Under the pieces are notes generated by a model, which did no database searches, was not told the origin of the DNA, and was given only the letters and a program-made list of their open reading frames with translations. A stretch of 64,000 nucleotides of DNA from Brachypterus glaber (taxonomy: Eukaryota > Arthropoda > Insecta > Coleoptera > Kateretidae): NCBI GenBank assembly GCA_958510825.1, contig OY294051.1, positions 28,693,265 through 28,757,264 of the forward strand. The letters run 5' to 3'. The first letter of the stretch is position 1. Every line of letters begins with the position of its first letter. The position numbers were made by a program, and so were the translations under genes. This document shows positions 42,168 to 52,634 of this stretch, piece by piece.

Positions 42168-42409
42168 TTACTGGATCCCTTGTTTGATAAAATCAATAAA
42201 ACTATCAACTCTTGTGTAAACTACAGGTCCACTATTTCTGTGCGCACCCCAAGATACGATTCCAATGATTTTTCCATCTTTAATCAATGGGCCACCACCA
42301 TCTCCTGGTGATGCGATGTAATCTTCTGGTAGTTTAGACGTACAAAGGTTTGTTTTCTCATCAATTTCCACTAATTTATTTGAAAGTTTTTGGAATTCCT
42401 TTTTGCAGT
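42168..42409 (-). CDS. Serine protease homologue exon 4 (terminal)
   Basis: The acceptor TTATTTTCAG is used. It contains C174, C195 and GDGGGP (catalytic Ser to Gly), then IIGIVSWG and [15 protein letters not shown], and ends in TAA. No cysteine is present where C191 and C220 would be. Confidence 0.93.
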
Positions 42410-45400
42410 CTGAAAATAAAACAAGCCATGAAGATATACACGGTGTTTGCAGTCTTTTGGAAAAAAAGGGATGATTCTACATCACAAAACATCAAAACCA
42501 GCATGGGAACATAGACCCTAAACGAACCCTAACAGAGTTACGACTTTTAAACTTTTAAACCTTTAAAAATTGTACTTTTTTTCAAAAGGGTAAGATTGAT
42601 TTTTATAATAAGAGTATTTTTTTCTAAAAAATAGGCGAATCGGACATGTCCTTCAGCTTTTTTCGATTTTTTTTAAAGCTTAATTCTCCACAATTTTGTT
42701 TTTTGGGGATTGTTTTTAAAAACAAGAGATCGTCGATGGATAATTGGTTCTTGTTATCGTGACATCGAACGGACGGACGGACCGACGGACATATTTAAAG
42801 TTGCTTATTTTTTTCATAAAACACATTGATATCCAAGAGTTTTTTGTCTGGGACGTTTTTTCGAGCGTTTCTTTGCAATTTTGGAGAATTCGAAACTACC
42901 TTACTAATAAAAATTAACATATGCTGAACATAAAAATATAGAGTAGAGATTTGGCATCTTTACTCTTCGACATCACTACTCTTAAATCAAACTAGGATTA
43001 AAAAAATTTGAAAACTTTTGTTCTGACGTAATTGTAGGCTACAACATCCAAACGCCACAATTTGTAGCTTATGGGGTTTATATTAACTGGTTTAATTTTT
43101 TTAGAATAGAATAGAAATATATTTTATTTAAAAAAATGCTCAACAACAAGTTAAAAAACATTGGGTGAAATAAATGGCAAAAAAAATAAGTGGGGCAGCA
43201 TAAGGCAAGCCCAGAAATGATTAAATATTTAAAATACAGATAAATAAGTAAATAAATAACATAAATATAACATCACACATATATTAAAAATTCTTCCAGA
43301 GTGTAGGGTTCCATCTGGCATAAAAAGTTAAATAATTCTTTTTTGAACAGGTTAAGGTTCAAGATTTCTTTTAGTGTAGAAGGCAACTTATTATACAGCT
43401 GAATGCATGAATAATAAGGGCCTCTTTCGTAGGTAGTCAACTTATGATTTGGAACAGTGTAACTAGTTATTCTTTTTGAGTTTGGCAGTAAGCTCGAGAA
43501 TAAGTGTTTATTTTTGAACAAAAATAAAATACATTTATATATGTACAAACCCACAACTGTCAGAATTTTATTTGACCTAAACAGGTTTCTACACGAGTCA
43601 CCGTATTTTAGTCCCAAAAGTGTTCTTAGGGCTTTTTTCTGACATTTAAAAATAATATAAAGAACTTTCACTTTCGGGTTTAGACCGTGTTAATGGATTT
43701 TCACTTTCCGACGTTTCGTCTCTTACTACTAGAGACATCTTCAGGGATTAATCTGAAACTAAGTTTCGAATCAACTTGTATCACTATTTATGACGAGTTG
43801 TGGTTATTCACCCGTGACGAGGTTTTTCCTATCAAAGACTTCCATATTGCAGGTAAGTGGTAACCAGTGTCCCGATTGATATTGTTAGGATGCTTGATGA
43901 TTTCTATCGATTCTCGTATCTTCCTTGGCATTTTTCTGTTTTCTGTTAATATTTGTTTTGTTTCAGACAAATTGATTTTATGACCTGTTTCATGTACATG
44001 TTCGGCTACTGCCGATAAGGAAATTTGTTTCTTTCTTATATTGCGCTCATGCTCTTGAAGTCTTGTAGAAATTTTTCTCTTAGTTTCACCTATGTAAACC
44101 GTACCACAGGAGCAGGGTATTTTATATACGCCTTCTGAACTCAGGGGTATTTTGTCTTTTGTTGAAGTCAAACATTGACCTAATTTTTGGTTGGACCGAA
44201 ATATAGGCTTAATATTTGACTTCTTCAAAAGTTTACCTATTTTATCCGTGATACCGCTTACATAGGGAAGTATAACTTGTGTCTGTCTGTCATTGTCACT
44301 ATTGTCCTGTTGTTTGGGTCTGGGATTTCTGTATTTGTATATGGTCTTATTAATGTCTTTTTTGGTATAACCGTTCATGGTCAAGCATCCTAACAATATC
44401 AATCGGTTACCACTTACCTGCAATATGGAAGTCTTTGATAGGAAAAACCTCGTCACGGGTGAATAACCACAACTCGTCATAAATAGTGATACAAGTTGAT
44501 TCGAAACTTAGTTTCAGATTAATCCCTGAAGATGTCTCTAGTAGTAAGAGACGAAACGTCGGAAAGTGAAAATCCATTAACACGGTCTAAACCCGAAAGT
44601 GAAAGTTCTTTATATCTTAATGGCCGTGAAAGCTTAAAATCTAAAATTTAAAAATAAATTCAGTTTCTGGAGATTTACCCCAGAAAATAACTCCATAACT
44701 CAGGAGACTTTGAAAGTTCGAATAGTACACCACCATAAGCGAATTTTTATCTAAATAATCCCTTAACACACGCAGAGAGTATGACACCCTATTAAGTTTT
44801 ACTCGTAGCCCCTCAGCATGCGCAGACCATTTAAGATTCTCATTTACCGTGATACCAAGAAATTTGACGTTTTCAAGTTTTCACCAAATAAATTATTAGT
44901 TTGAGCAGGTTGGTTTTTAAGCTTAAACATCATGTAGTTTGTTTTGTTCTCATTTAAAATTTACTTATTTTTTTCTAACCATACTTTTATAGCATTCAAT
45001 AGTTTTTCACTATCAGAGAGTATATTTTTAGAATCAGACTTTACAAAAAAATTGGAGTCGTCGGCAAAACTTACGAGTGTTTGGTTGGCATTCTGAAGGG
45101 TCACAAGCAAGTCGTTAATAAAGATTATGAATAACAGGGGCCCTAAAATGCTTCCTTGAGGATTCCCACCTCGATAAGCTTGGAATCAGAAAGATACCTG
45201 ACCAGGTCATAGAATAGCTGAACTTGTGTTCTACTTGATAAATAGGATTTTAGCCACTGCAGCGCAACGCCTCTCACACCGTATCGTTCTAGTTTTTGAA
45301 AAAGGATTACATAATCTAAAGATTCAAATGCTTTAGTTAAATCAAGGAATATTGCCAAAATAACTTGATTGTTTTCTAGACCTTCAAGGATACTGTGTAA

Positions 45401-48400
45401 AAAGGCGTGCACCGCAGTTTCTATAACTGGTATAATTTTTTTTAGCTTGATTCGTTTACTTACCATTTACGCTTAAGAGGGAAGCCTTGGCCTTTTGCAA
45501 ATTGTGTATTTTACTAGAGTATCCTACTACGATAGCATCCCCAGATGATGATTCTGCTGATTGCGGAATTTCAACCTTATTTACATTGTTGTTAAATTCC
45601 AAAGGCTTTTCCAGTTTGAATAAACCAATATCGTATGGTGAGAGATTAGAACTAAAAACAAAAAACTAAATTTAGCAAATAAATATAATTTATCCAATAC
45701 ATACAGATTGGTAGAAAATATGGCATTTTTCCACATTGGAAAGTGAATTGAATACCGCGCATGCGCTTAGGCAATGCGCAGGATTTCAGAAATGCAAGTA
45801 GAATCGTCTCGAAAAGTACGTTAGAAAATGTCGGTATTTTAAAACCGTTTGTAGTTATGGTTTTAATTTAATTAATATTAGAAACAATTATTACACATTG
45901 AAAACTGTGTCAGTGTTTTTGTCGAGTATTTCCTATCGAAGTGAATCAGAGGGTTTGGAACGAAATCACCAGACATGCATGTCCAGAAGAAAATGAAGCA
46001 CACATGTGGTAAGTGAAAAACATCTTTGATTCTGTTTCTAATGGATAAATCATCCACAGATAATAAGACAATTACCAGATTTATTGTAAATAGATAAACT
46101 CAATAATAACCCCCGCGTGGCTTTTACTTTATTGAGTGGATAATTATTTATTTTACCGACTCAACTGTCACTTGTCAAATTATTTTCTTGTAAATGTCAT
46201 TAAAATTTTTAATAAAAATATGAATTCCTAAGATATTTATTGGATAAAATCTTGTATGGCACTTATGGGTAAACCGATATTGCCCTCTCGAAAATTAACC
46301 TGCTTGGCTGACGCCTCGCAGGTTAATTTTCTCATGGGAAATATATTACTTTACCCACTAGTACCATAATAACTATTAACCAACACCTTCATAGAAACCC
46401 TTGGTTTTGGCACTATTTTAATTATAAAAAGTTTTTTTCCACTAGTGACTAAACATTTTTTTCCTCACTATTTTGCGTAGAAGAGCACTGTTTTAAATAT
46501 AAAAAGTTAAGGTTTTTCCACAAGCGACTAAAAAATGTTTTGCTGTCTTTTGTGTATTAATCTTTTTGTCATAATTTTTTCTAAATTATAGATTTTTATT
46601 TAAAATTAAACTCGTGTATTAAGTGATTTTATCCACTTAATACACTATTATACAGTTATTTAAAAATGTGAAGGGTACTTTTTCTAGACGGATGGAAAAA
46701 TAATGAAGGTTATAAAATAAGATAAAAAAACTGACTTCACGTCACATCGACTTTTCCTGTATTTTTAGACCATATTCTTTTGTTTTTTCTTTGTAGCTTT
46801 ATCGGATTGTTTTATGGCCGCACCATTATTAAAAATTTATTAAAAGAAAAGTTAATTGAAATTCATTTTACCTATGATTGAAATTTTACTAGTTTCAAAA
46901 TTTGACATCTAATTAAAAATGTAAAAATATATCAAAATTTATTAAAATACCTATATTTCAGAAACTAATAGTCCTACGATAAAAATGATTACATATGTTT
47001 TTGTAGGAAATTAAACATTATTTTCATTTATGCGTAAAAAATTGTCGTCAAATAAATAATAAGTGAGATATCGCTAAATATTATAGTTTTTGTCAATTTT
47101 GCCCCCCTTGTCCTATGTTAATGTTAACCATATTTGATGTGACGCAAATGGAAAAGGTCCTGACTCGTTTGGTGAAAGAATTTTTCAAATTGGACATTCT
47201 GTTCAAAAGTTATAAGGTTTACGTACAGACAGACAGACATTTTTTTAACACCCACTTTTTTCACATTTCCTCGACGTTTCATGACATTCTTAAGCCGAAA
47301 ATACCAAAAAAATATTTTTGATTTTTCGGTCCATTTTAATAACGGGTGTTTTCACCCGTAAAAATTGTACGGTACCACCGAAATTACTTTCTCGCGAAAA
47401 GATTCGGATACACGGAAAGAAATTAGTGGGCTCTGCGCTATACATTATAAGATATTTGGTAACAGTGGCAAATTATAGTGATTTAAGCTATAGATTATAA
47501 GGGACACAATAACTAATAATGTTAAAAATAAATTGGAAACGATTATATATATTACAGACACGATTATATTTATTACAGGCACTATTATAAATTTACAGAA
47601 ATTTTATTATATTATAAAAATTATTAGCACGGACAATAATTAAATCTATTTAAGCTATAAATGCCATACTATTTGTTATATTTTATTATTCACTAAACAA
47701 TTAAAGTATTTCATATAAATTTTTACACTGACTGCCATAATTGTAAGAGAAAGCCTTGTATTTATATAATAAGCGATTATAATTTGCTTGGTATGTGTGT
47801 TATAGCGCTCCTAGCTATAATTTTTTTTCCGTGTAGATTGATTATTTGGTTGTTATTTTTATAACTAATTTCCGTTTATTTTCGGTCATTATGGAAAAGT
47901 AACCTGCAAATATAAATTTTATGTATATCGCCTTCGCCAAAATTGCAAAAAAAATCCGCCCTTATACGAATTTTCCGGGGAAAACTAGTAATGGTATATT
48001 GTTATATTTGTAATTTACTAATATTATACAATATTTGAGCAAAATAGTTAGAGCCATTTTTGAAAAAAAAAAACGAATTTTTCGATTTTTCAGGAAACTA
48101 CCCTTATGTGGCAGAGTAGAGAAAAAATTGAGAAATAGCCCCTGAACAACCCCCTAAAAACTTTTAAGTTTAAAGTTTGGTTTGTATCTGTTAAACGGTA
48201 TGGCCTGTAGGTTTCTGGGCGGACGGACCAACGGATGGACAGACGGACCTCCAAAAATCGGATTTTCGGAATGTATAGACATTAAAACAGATAATTTTTT
48301 TTAATTTTTGATGCATGGGTAGTGCTTTGCGTTACGAGGAGGAAAGATGACTGATGTAGCGTTACGTAACGCTCTTTATTTTTAAGAAATAAAAAATTGG

Positions 48401-51400
48401 CTGTTAGCTGGTGGAGTTATCTCAGCGCTACAAAATTTTGAAAACATCCGGAATTTTTCCACCTGCATCACTGTTAATTACTTTAATTAATATCTTTTAC
48501 TGTTCTATTATAATAGAAAAGAAAATAATTATTTTCTTCAGTATCTTTATGTTCCATTCGGTATATTCTCTATGGAAACAACGCTAGCATAAAAAAATTC
48601 TATGGAATATTTAAAAAAAAATTGTTTTGCAAAAAAGCATGTCGCCAAGTAAAAAAGAGTGGAGTAAAATAAGTTTTTTTAAACTTGAAACGGGTTACCC
48701 GTTACGGGTAAGAGCGAAAAGTTGCGTTTTGGGATAAAAATTGTGCGAAATATGGGTTCCGTCATCTTAAGGTGCCAGTTTTGCCAAATACATTAACGTG
48801 TTTTTTTTTAATATGCATTTTCTGGCTACGCCTCAACTCAACTATGCACACATATACGTTCGTGCTACGCACAGAGGAGTGCCAAATTAGATACCCCCCC
48901 CCCACGGCATTATAGAGCTCAACAGGCTAGTTCTAAAACTTTATTACAAAAAGGCTCTAAGATTTATGGGTTTGGACCTTTTAAGCCTCTTAAAAATTTT
49001 CCTGAATTCGGTTATTCATACTGATGATGTCTGCACCGATTCAGCAGGGCTGAGGGCTTGGGTCACGGATTTGGTTAAAATAAAATTTAAAAAAATCTTC
49101 TTTTCGAAACGGGTCGTTTTTGAGTAAAATCCCTTGGAGGTTTTTCTTAGACTACGGAGGTCTACACATTAAAAATAATCAGACAGATCCGTGACCCTTG
49201 CCGTCATCCCTTCTGGGATCGGCGCGGATATCATCACAATATAATATATTGTTATACAATATTATTGTATATGTTAAAAATCTATTATCATGAAAGGGGC
49301 ATAAAATATGACGTGCAGACAGTAGTTTTAACCGGTAAAATAGATTTTTTTCACGCCTATTGCGAATAAAGTTCGAAAAAGTTGGTAAAATTCCGTTTTT
49401 TTCCATATTGTTGGTTCTAGCAAAGAAATAACAAAAAAGTGTTATTTTTTAATTTTTTTAATCAACAGTACACATAACTAGTAGTTGATCCTAAAATTTT
49501 CAAAAACATGAAAAATGGAGTTTTTGAGAAAAATTGCCTCAAAAATTTTCGTTTGAACTTTTTGAAAAAATAAAAATAAAAATAAAATTTTATAGAAAAA
49601 ATATGATTTTTTTAATGGCGAAAACCACAGTTCTCTAGGTTAAATAGTTTTTGAGTTATTATACGTCAATGTCATATTTTCGAGAAATTAAAATTTTTTT
49701 TAAAAAATTAAAAAAATCATATTTTCAAAACGGGGATTTTTTGAATAAAGATATTTGAAATCTGCTTTTTTTGGCTTAGAGCCCACTTAGGAAAAATTAA
49801 ATAGAATTTAATTTTACTACAACTATAGGCAAAAAAACACTGTGCGCTATATCTTATAAAAACGAGCTGATCGAGAAAAACGGAGAAAGGTTCCGAAATT
49901 AGCGCATCAAATATAGCCAGATGCAACTAAAATAGTGTCAGCAAATTTTTGAGTGTTGAGCAGTGTTATATAACTTACTCTTTGTTGAATTTGGGATGTA
50001 CAATTTTCATAACAACTCTCCTGACTTGCCGTTCCTTGTTTTCTTCCGTAAAATCGACAGATCCTGCAATGATCCTGGTGTTTTCCGCCTGTTCTTTTTT
50101 CGCAGGATCAAAAGCGCAAAGAGCTCCTGTTAGGACCCAGTTTTCGTTTATAATTGTCCCCATACAAACGGTCCTCCATACTCCATCCCTCTGTTGCTGA
50201 ATTCCCACGCTGGATGGCGCATCTCCAAGTTTTATTGCAAGTTCTTCGGGCCCTGGTCTGGCTACAGGAAAAGTTATTTATTAAGGGGTTATATACCTTG
50301 TTGATAGGGAAATTTAAGGGTTTTTATTGATTTTTTTCAGGTATGTAATCACAACTTTATTCGAACGACCTACAAAATATCAAATAGTATATGTTTTGAT
50401 GTTTTATTGGAAATTTCGGAAAATTGTGGAAACCATGGTCCTTGCCCCGAAACGCCTTTTTTTGCGGTGACCATGATTTCTCGAAAACCAATTTAGCGAT
50501 CAATCTGAAATTTTTAGGTGTTGTTCCTAATTACAATAACTAGTTCGTGAACGAAGAGATTTTTATTTGAACGAAAATTTCTACTTTTTCTGGCCCGAAA
50601 ACTCAATTTTTGGAACATAGTTTTTTTGGAAAAACCATCGCCTATTTCGATTTTTTTTTGTTTGCAAAACCCTTCGTTCACGAACTAGCTATTGTAATTA
50701 GGAACAACACCTAAAAATTTCAGATTGATCAGTAAATTGGTTTTCTAGAAATCGTGGTCAGCGCAAATGATAGGAAAAAAGGCGTTTCGGGGCAAGGGCC
50801 ATGGTTTCCACAATTTTCCGAATTTTGCAATAAAAATTTTTTCACAAACACATAAAAACATATACTATTTGACATTTTGTAGGTCGTTCGAATAAAGTTG
50901 TAATTACATACCTAAAAAAAATTAATAAGAACCCTTAATTTTCCCAAGCCAGTAGGTATATAAACCCTTAACAATAAATTATTATTTAGGGTCGGAGGCA
51001 TGTGGTCAGAAACGGTTCTAGGGGGGACAAGGAGGGGTAGCTAGGCCGCTCAATAATGCTTCGAGTTGGCAAAAGTTGAAATATTTTAGTAAATTTTCTC
51101 TCGAAATATTGGAGGGGAAAAATATTTGGAATTTATGATCTTTTTTTGGAGGGAGAAAACACTTGTAAACTATGTCTTGCCTCATTTAAAGTTAATGCAG
51201 GTACTTGGGAAATCAGTTTTGCCGTATTTAAAATAAAACTTTAGATATAAACTTAAATATACATACGACTCATTCACACAGGCCGAAATACTTATAAAAC
51301 TCTTTGCCGTTCCAAAATTATAGACGGGCAAAATTTCAACTTCCTGAACATAAAACACACTATTTCGCAAATACTATACAATGTTACTAACTTTTAAGAA

Positions 51401-51990
51401 CATATATGAATTCAGCAGTTTAAAATGTATAAGAATGCTTGTTTTTATTAAGTCTTAGATGAATCCCTGTTCCTTGGTAAAAGTGTTAAGTTTAAGACGA
51501 TGCTGCAAAAAAAGCGAGGGGTTTATTTATTGGACAATCCTTGTACACCTATCCCACAATCTTTTACAATCCTTGACAATTCCTTCTTTCATAATCAACT
51601 GTAATTCTCCAGGACCCTTCACAATCATCTACAATCTTCCACAATCATCTGAAATCTTCCCACAATCTTTAGCAATCTTCATTAAATTTTTGTACAGTCT
51701 TTTTGACAATCTTTGACAATCTTCCACAACCCTTTGATTCTCACAATCCTTGTACACTTTTTTTCAATAAATAAACCCCTCAAAAAAAAGCCATGTAACG
51801 ATTTTTTTAATTTTTACATAGAATGCATAAAATACACCACAGAATTATATTCAGAAAATACATCTGAGTTGCCAGACCTTTTGGTTGAAAATTTTTAAAA
51901 ATGCGTACAGTGCGGGGGTTATAATGTTAAAATATTCTACTTACCAAGAGCCAAACAGGCAAAGGCTAAAAGTAAAACAACACCTCTCAT
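42168..51990 (-). CDS. Secreted serine protease homologue (catalytically dead), four-exon gene (span)
   Basis: Exons are 51990-51945, 50261-49979, 45651-45464 and 42409-42168 (759 nt, 252 residues), with phases 1, 2 and 1 all consistent. A signal peptide ([16 protein letters not shown]) is followed by a chymotrypsin fold. The usual IVGG activation start is replaced by I25-K-L-G-D-A-P. The TAAHC motif reads TGALC, so catalytic His57 is L63. Asp102 is kept (D117 in YDIGLFKL). GDSGGP reads GDGGGP, so Ser195 is G210. The C42-C58 pair (C48, C64) and the C168-C182 pair (C174, C195) are kept, but the C191-C220 pair is absent. Dead homologues of this kind act as cofactors or binding proteins in insect immunity or digestion; which applies here is unknown. 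The frame is open throughout, so it is probably an active gene rather than a pseudogene. Confidence 0.9.
42410..43104. repeat. Intron 3 sequence of the protease homologue with repeat fragments
   Basis: 42437-42560 is the left end of a 52635-53296-type element (TACACGGTGTTTGCAGTC). 42560-42800 matches the 9300/16700 dispersed repeat and ends in a GACGGACGGACCGACGG block. Confidence 0.6.
43694..43764 (-). ncRNA. Hammerhead ribozyme motif in left arm of Penelope element
   Basis: Mirror copy of the right-arm motif: CTGAAGA at 43744-43738 (-), stem II GTCTC/GAGAC, GAAAC, and GTC at 43712-43710. This is the arm in natural 3' orientation relative to the GIY-YIG frame. Confidence 0.75.
43788..44480 (-). 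CDS. GIY-YIG endonuclease region of Penelope-like element (partial)
   Basis: This 230-codon frame holds the C-terminal part of a Penelope polyprotein. G117-V-Y and Y129-I-G form the GIY-YIG signature, followed by R140 and H144 (STRLQEH), then [11 protein letters not shown] and the acidic segment REsIEI around E190-E193 that would supply the catalytic Glu. Cysteines C123 and C125 lie between the two halves of the signature, as in animal Penelope proteins. The real protein would start far upstream in the reverse transcriptase, which is missing. The first ~25 codons here are read through the inverted right arm and are not native. Confidence 0.87.
   Translation of the reverse strand: MTSCGYSPVTRFFLSKTSILQVSGNRLILLGCLTMNGYTKKDINKTIYKYRNPRPKQQDNSDNDRQTQVILPYVSGITDKIGKLLKKSNIKPIFRSNQKLGQCLTSTKDKIPLSSEGVYKIPCSCGTVYIGETKRKISTRLQEHERNIRKKQISLSAVAEHVHETGHKINLSETKQILTENRKMPRKIRESIEIIKHPNNINRDTGYHLPAIWKSLIGKTSSRVNNHNSS
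44506..44576 (+). ncRNA. Hammerhead ribozyme motif in right arm of Penelope element
   Basis: The core CTGAAGA (44526-44532, fitting CUGANGA) is followed by a stem-II hairpin GTCTC...GAGAC and then GAAAC and GTC ending at 44560, the expected cleavage point. Stem I is UCC/GGA extended by UUUCA/UGAAA across an internal loop. Stem III is very short and palindromic (ACGU), the dimer-type arrangement known for Penelope hammerheads. Sequence and fold are seen; activity is inferred. Confidence 0.75.
45464..45651 (-). CDS. Serine protease homologue exon 3
   Basis: The acceptor GTTTTTAG is used. It encodes [20 protein letters not shown], keeping the Asp102 equivalent, then VVGYSS where active proteases usually have a GWG-type segment. 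It ends with the donor GTAAGT (45463-45458), phase 1. A truncated LINE starts almost at this donor. Confidence 0.85.
45691..46382. repeat. ~345-bp dispersed repeat, copy B, with a ~345-bp insertion
   Basis: Starts TTTATCCAATACATACAG as in copy A (24848), is interrupted by unrelated sequence (about 45711-46055), then continues ATAATAAGACAATTACCAG and matches to the end. Confidence 0.6.
46383..47339. other. Gene-free intron sequence
   Basis: AT-rich intron 2 sequence of the protease homologue; nothing recognised. Confidence 0.45.
47340..48290. repeat. Dispersed repeat split by the 47411 MITE
   Basis: Related to 28990-29350: CACCGAAATTACTTTCTCGC before the MITE, then GGTTGTTATTTTTATAAC, CGCCTTCGCCAAAATTGCAA, CGGTATGGCC and GGCGGACGGACC after it. 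Confidence 0.65.
47411..47833. mobile_element. 423-bp TA-flanked MITE (Tc1/mariner-like), copy 2
   Basis: Same element as 14702-15125, same orientation, TA target duplication. It splits a dispersed repeat whose related copy near 29000-29350 lacks the insertion. Confidence 0.9.
48291..49978. other. Gene-free intron 2 sequence of the protease homologue
   Basis: No gene recognised. ORFs at 49179-49406 and 49717-49926 show no family features. Confidence 0.5.
49979..50261 (-). CDS. Serine protease homologue exon 2
   Basis: The acceptor TTCCTGTAG is used. The exon encodes the mature N-terminus, the first disulfide pair and the altered active-site segment WVLTGALC (His to Leu). It ends in ...KFNKE/D at the donor GTAAGT (49978), phase 2. 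A palindromic element begins about 20 bp upstream of the acceptor. Confidence 0.93.
50285..50967. mobile_element. Palindromic TTAA-flanked element next to protease homologue exon 2
   Basis: TTAA at 50281-50284 and 50968-50971 flank long inverted arms that begin GGGGTTATATACC and end GGTATATAAACCC. Nearly the whole element folds on itself. TTAA duplication is the piggyBac superfamily signature. No ORF is present. Confidence 0.8.
51516..51781. mobile_element. MITE enclosing a CAATCTTCCA tandem repeat
   Basis: TIRs GAGGGGTTTATTTATTG and CAATAAATAAACCCCTC enclose about fifteen degenerate ~10-12-bp units (CAATCTTCCA, CAATCATCTA, CAATCCTTGTA). It resembles 34572-34750. Confidence 0.8.
51945..51990 (-). 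CDS. Serine protease homologue exon 1 (signal peptide)
   Basis: The ATG at 51990-51988 opens fifteen codons of hydrophobic signal sequence, then G and the donor GTAAGT (51944-51939), phase 1. Confidence 0.86.
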
Positions 51991-52634
51991 TTTGATAATG
52001 ATTCAATTTTGTAATTTGCATGTATTTATATAAAGACCGGTGTTCGAGAAGAATAACAAAAAACATAGGCGTACAGTAGGGTGCCAGCGTATTTTTTAGG
52101 ATTTAGGATTTTTTTTCTAGGTTATTTTTTACAGAGATTATTTTAACGTGCCTCCGAAAAGGAGGAAATCTTTAAAGATTTCCTTCAGATTACCTCGTAA
52201 CCTTCAAAGATTTCCTCCAGATTAACTCCAATGTGTACACCTGAATTCCTCTGCGGTATACGCCTCGTGTTTTAATATAAATAAAAATACTGCTGCCAAC
52301 AAAATAATACTTTCCCTCATATGCGTAGGTTAATTAAAATTAAAAACGAAAAAAAAAATATTTTTTTTTATTTTTCAAAAGAATTTTTTTTTTCAAAAAA
52401 AGTTTCTTTTTTCATAAAACGAAAAATAAATTTAAAAAAAATGTTTTTGAAAAAATTGTTTTTATCCCATTTCCAATTGGGGTAACCCTTACCCCAATCC
52501 GATTATTACCAAAAACAATCCCAGCCTAGAAAACTGGATAATCAACCTATGGTCCAAATTTGAAGTTGTTAGCTTGAAGCTTCCTTAAGTTATCGTGTTC
52601 ATAAATATTCCGGACAGACAGACAGACCAACAGA
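51991..52634. other. Upstream region of the protease homologue
   Basis: Apart from the TATA box, it holds an inverted GAGGAAATCTTTAAAGATTTCC motif near 52160, A/T simple sequence and a GACAGACAGACAGACC block near 52615. Confidence 0.5.
52025..52032 (-). promoter_or_regulatory. TATA box of the serine protease homologue gene
   Basis: TATATAAA on the minus strand lies 35-42 nt upstream of the ATG, implying a very short 5' UTR of about 10 nt. Such compact TATA promoters are common for strongly expressed secreted insect proteins. The position is seen; the function is inferred. Confidence 0.6.

Larger units (their letters stand above)
43656..44645 (-). mobile_element. Penelope-like element (truncated) with inverted terminal arms
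   Basis: The 990-bp insertion is flanked by the 12-bp direct repeat ATTTAAAAATAA (43644-43655 and 44646-44657). It contains a GIY-YIG endonuclease ORF but no reverse transcriptase. Near-identical inverted arms (about 43656-43896 and 44386-44620) bound it; the right arm lacks 8 nt present in the left. The left arm encodes the natural C-terminus plus 3' sequence, and the right arm is an inverted copy of that end. Terminal repeats in either orientation and hammerhead motifs inside them are known for Penelope elements. It is inserted inside a LINE in intron 3 of the protease homologue gene. Confidence 0.88.
43105..45450 (-). mobile_element. 5'-truncated non-LTR retrotransposon (CR1/L2-like), interrupted
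   Basis: Reverse transcriptase motifs read on the minus strand: [21 protein letters not shown] and [20 protein letters not shown] (45400-45200), then [12 protein letters not shown] (YADD box, near 45070), LKWSAHA and [10 protein letters not shown]. After the Penelope insertion it resumes with [22 protein letters not shown] (43640-43560) and the typical end [15 protein letters not shown]. Several stops and frameshifts make it inactive. The 3' end has a TTCTATTCTATTCT-type short repeat rather than poly(A), favouring a CR1/L2-type clade. The clade assignment is tentative. Confidence 0.82.

Noticed and set aside
43788..44480. Intact autonomous Penelope element
   Set aside because: The reverse transcriptase is missing and the 5' part of the frame is read through an inverted arm.
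42168..51990. Active trypsin or chymotrypsin
   Set aside because: Catalytic His and Ser are both replaced (Leu, Gly), so no serine protease activity is expected.
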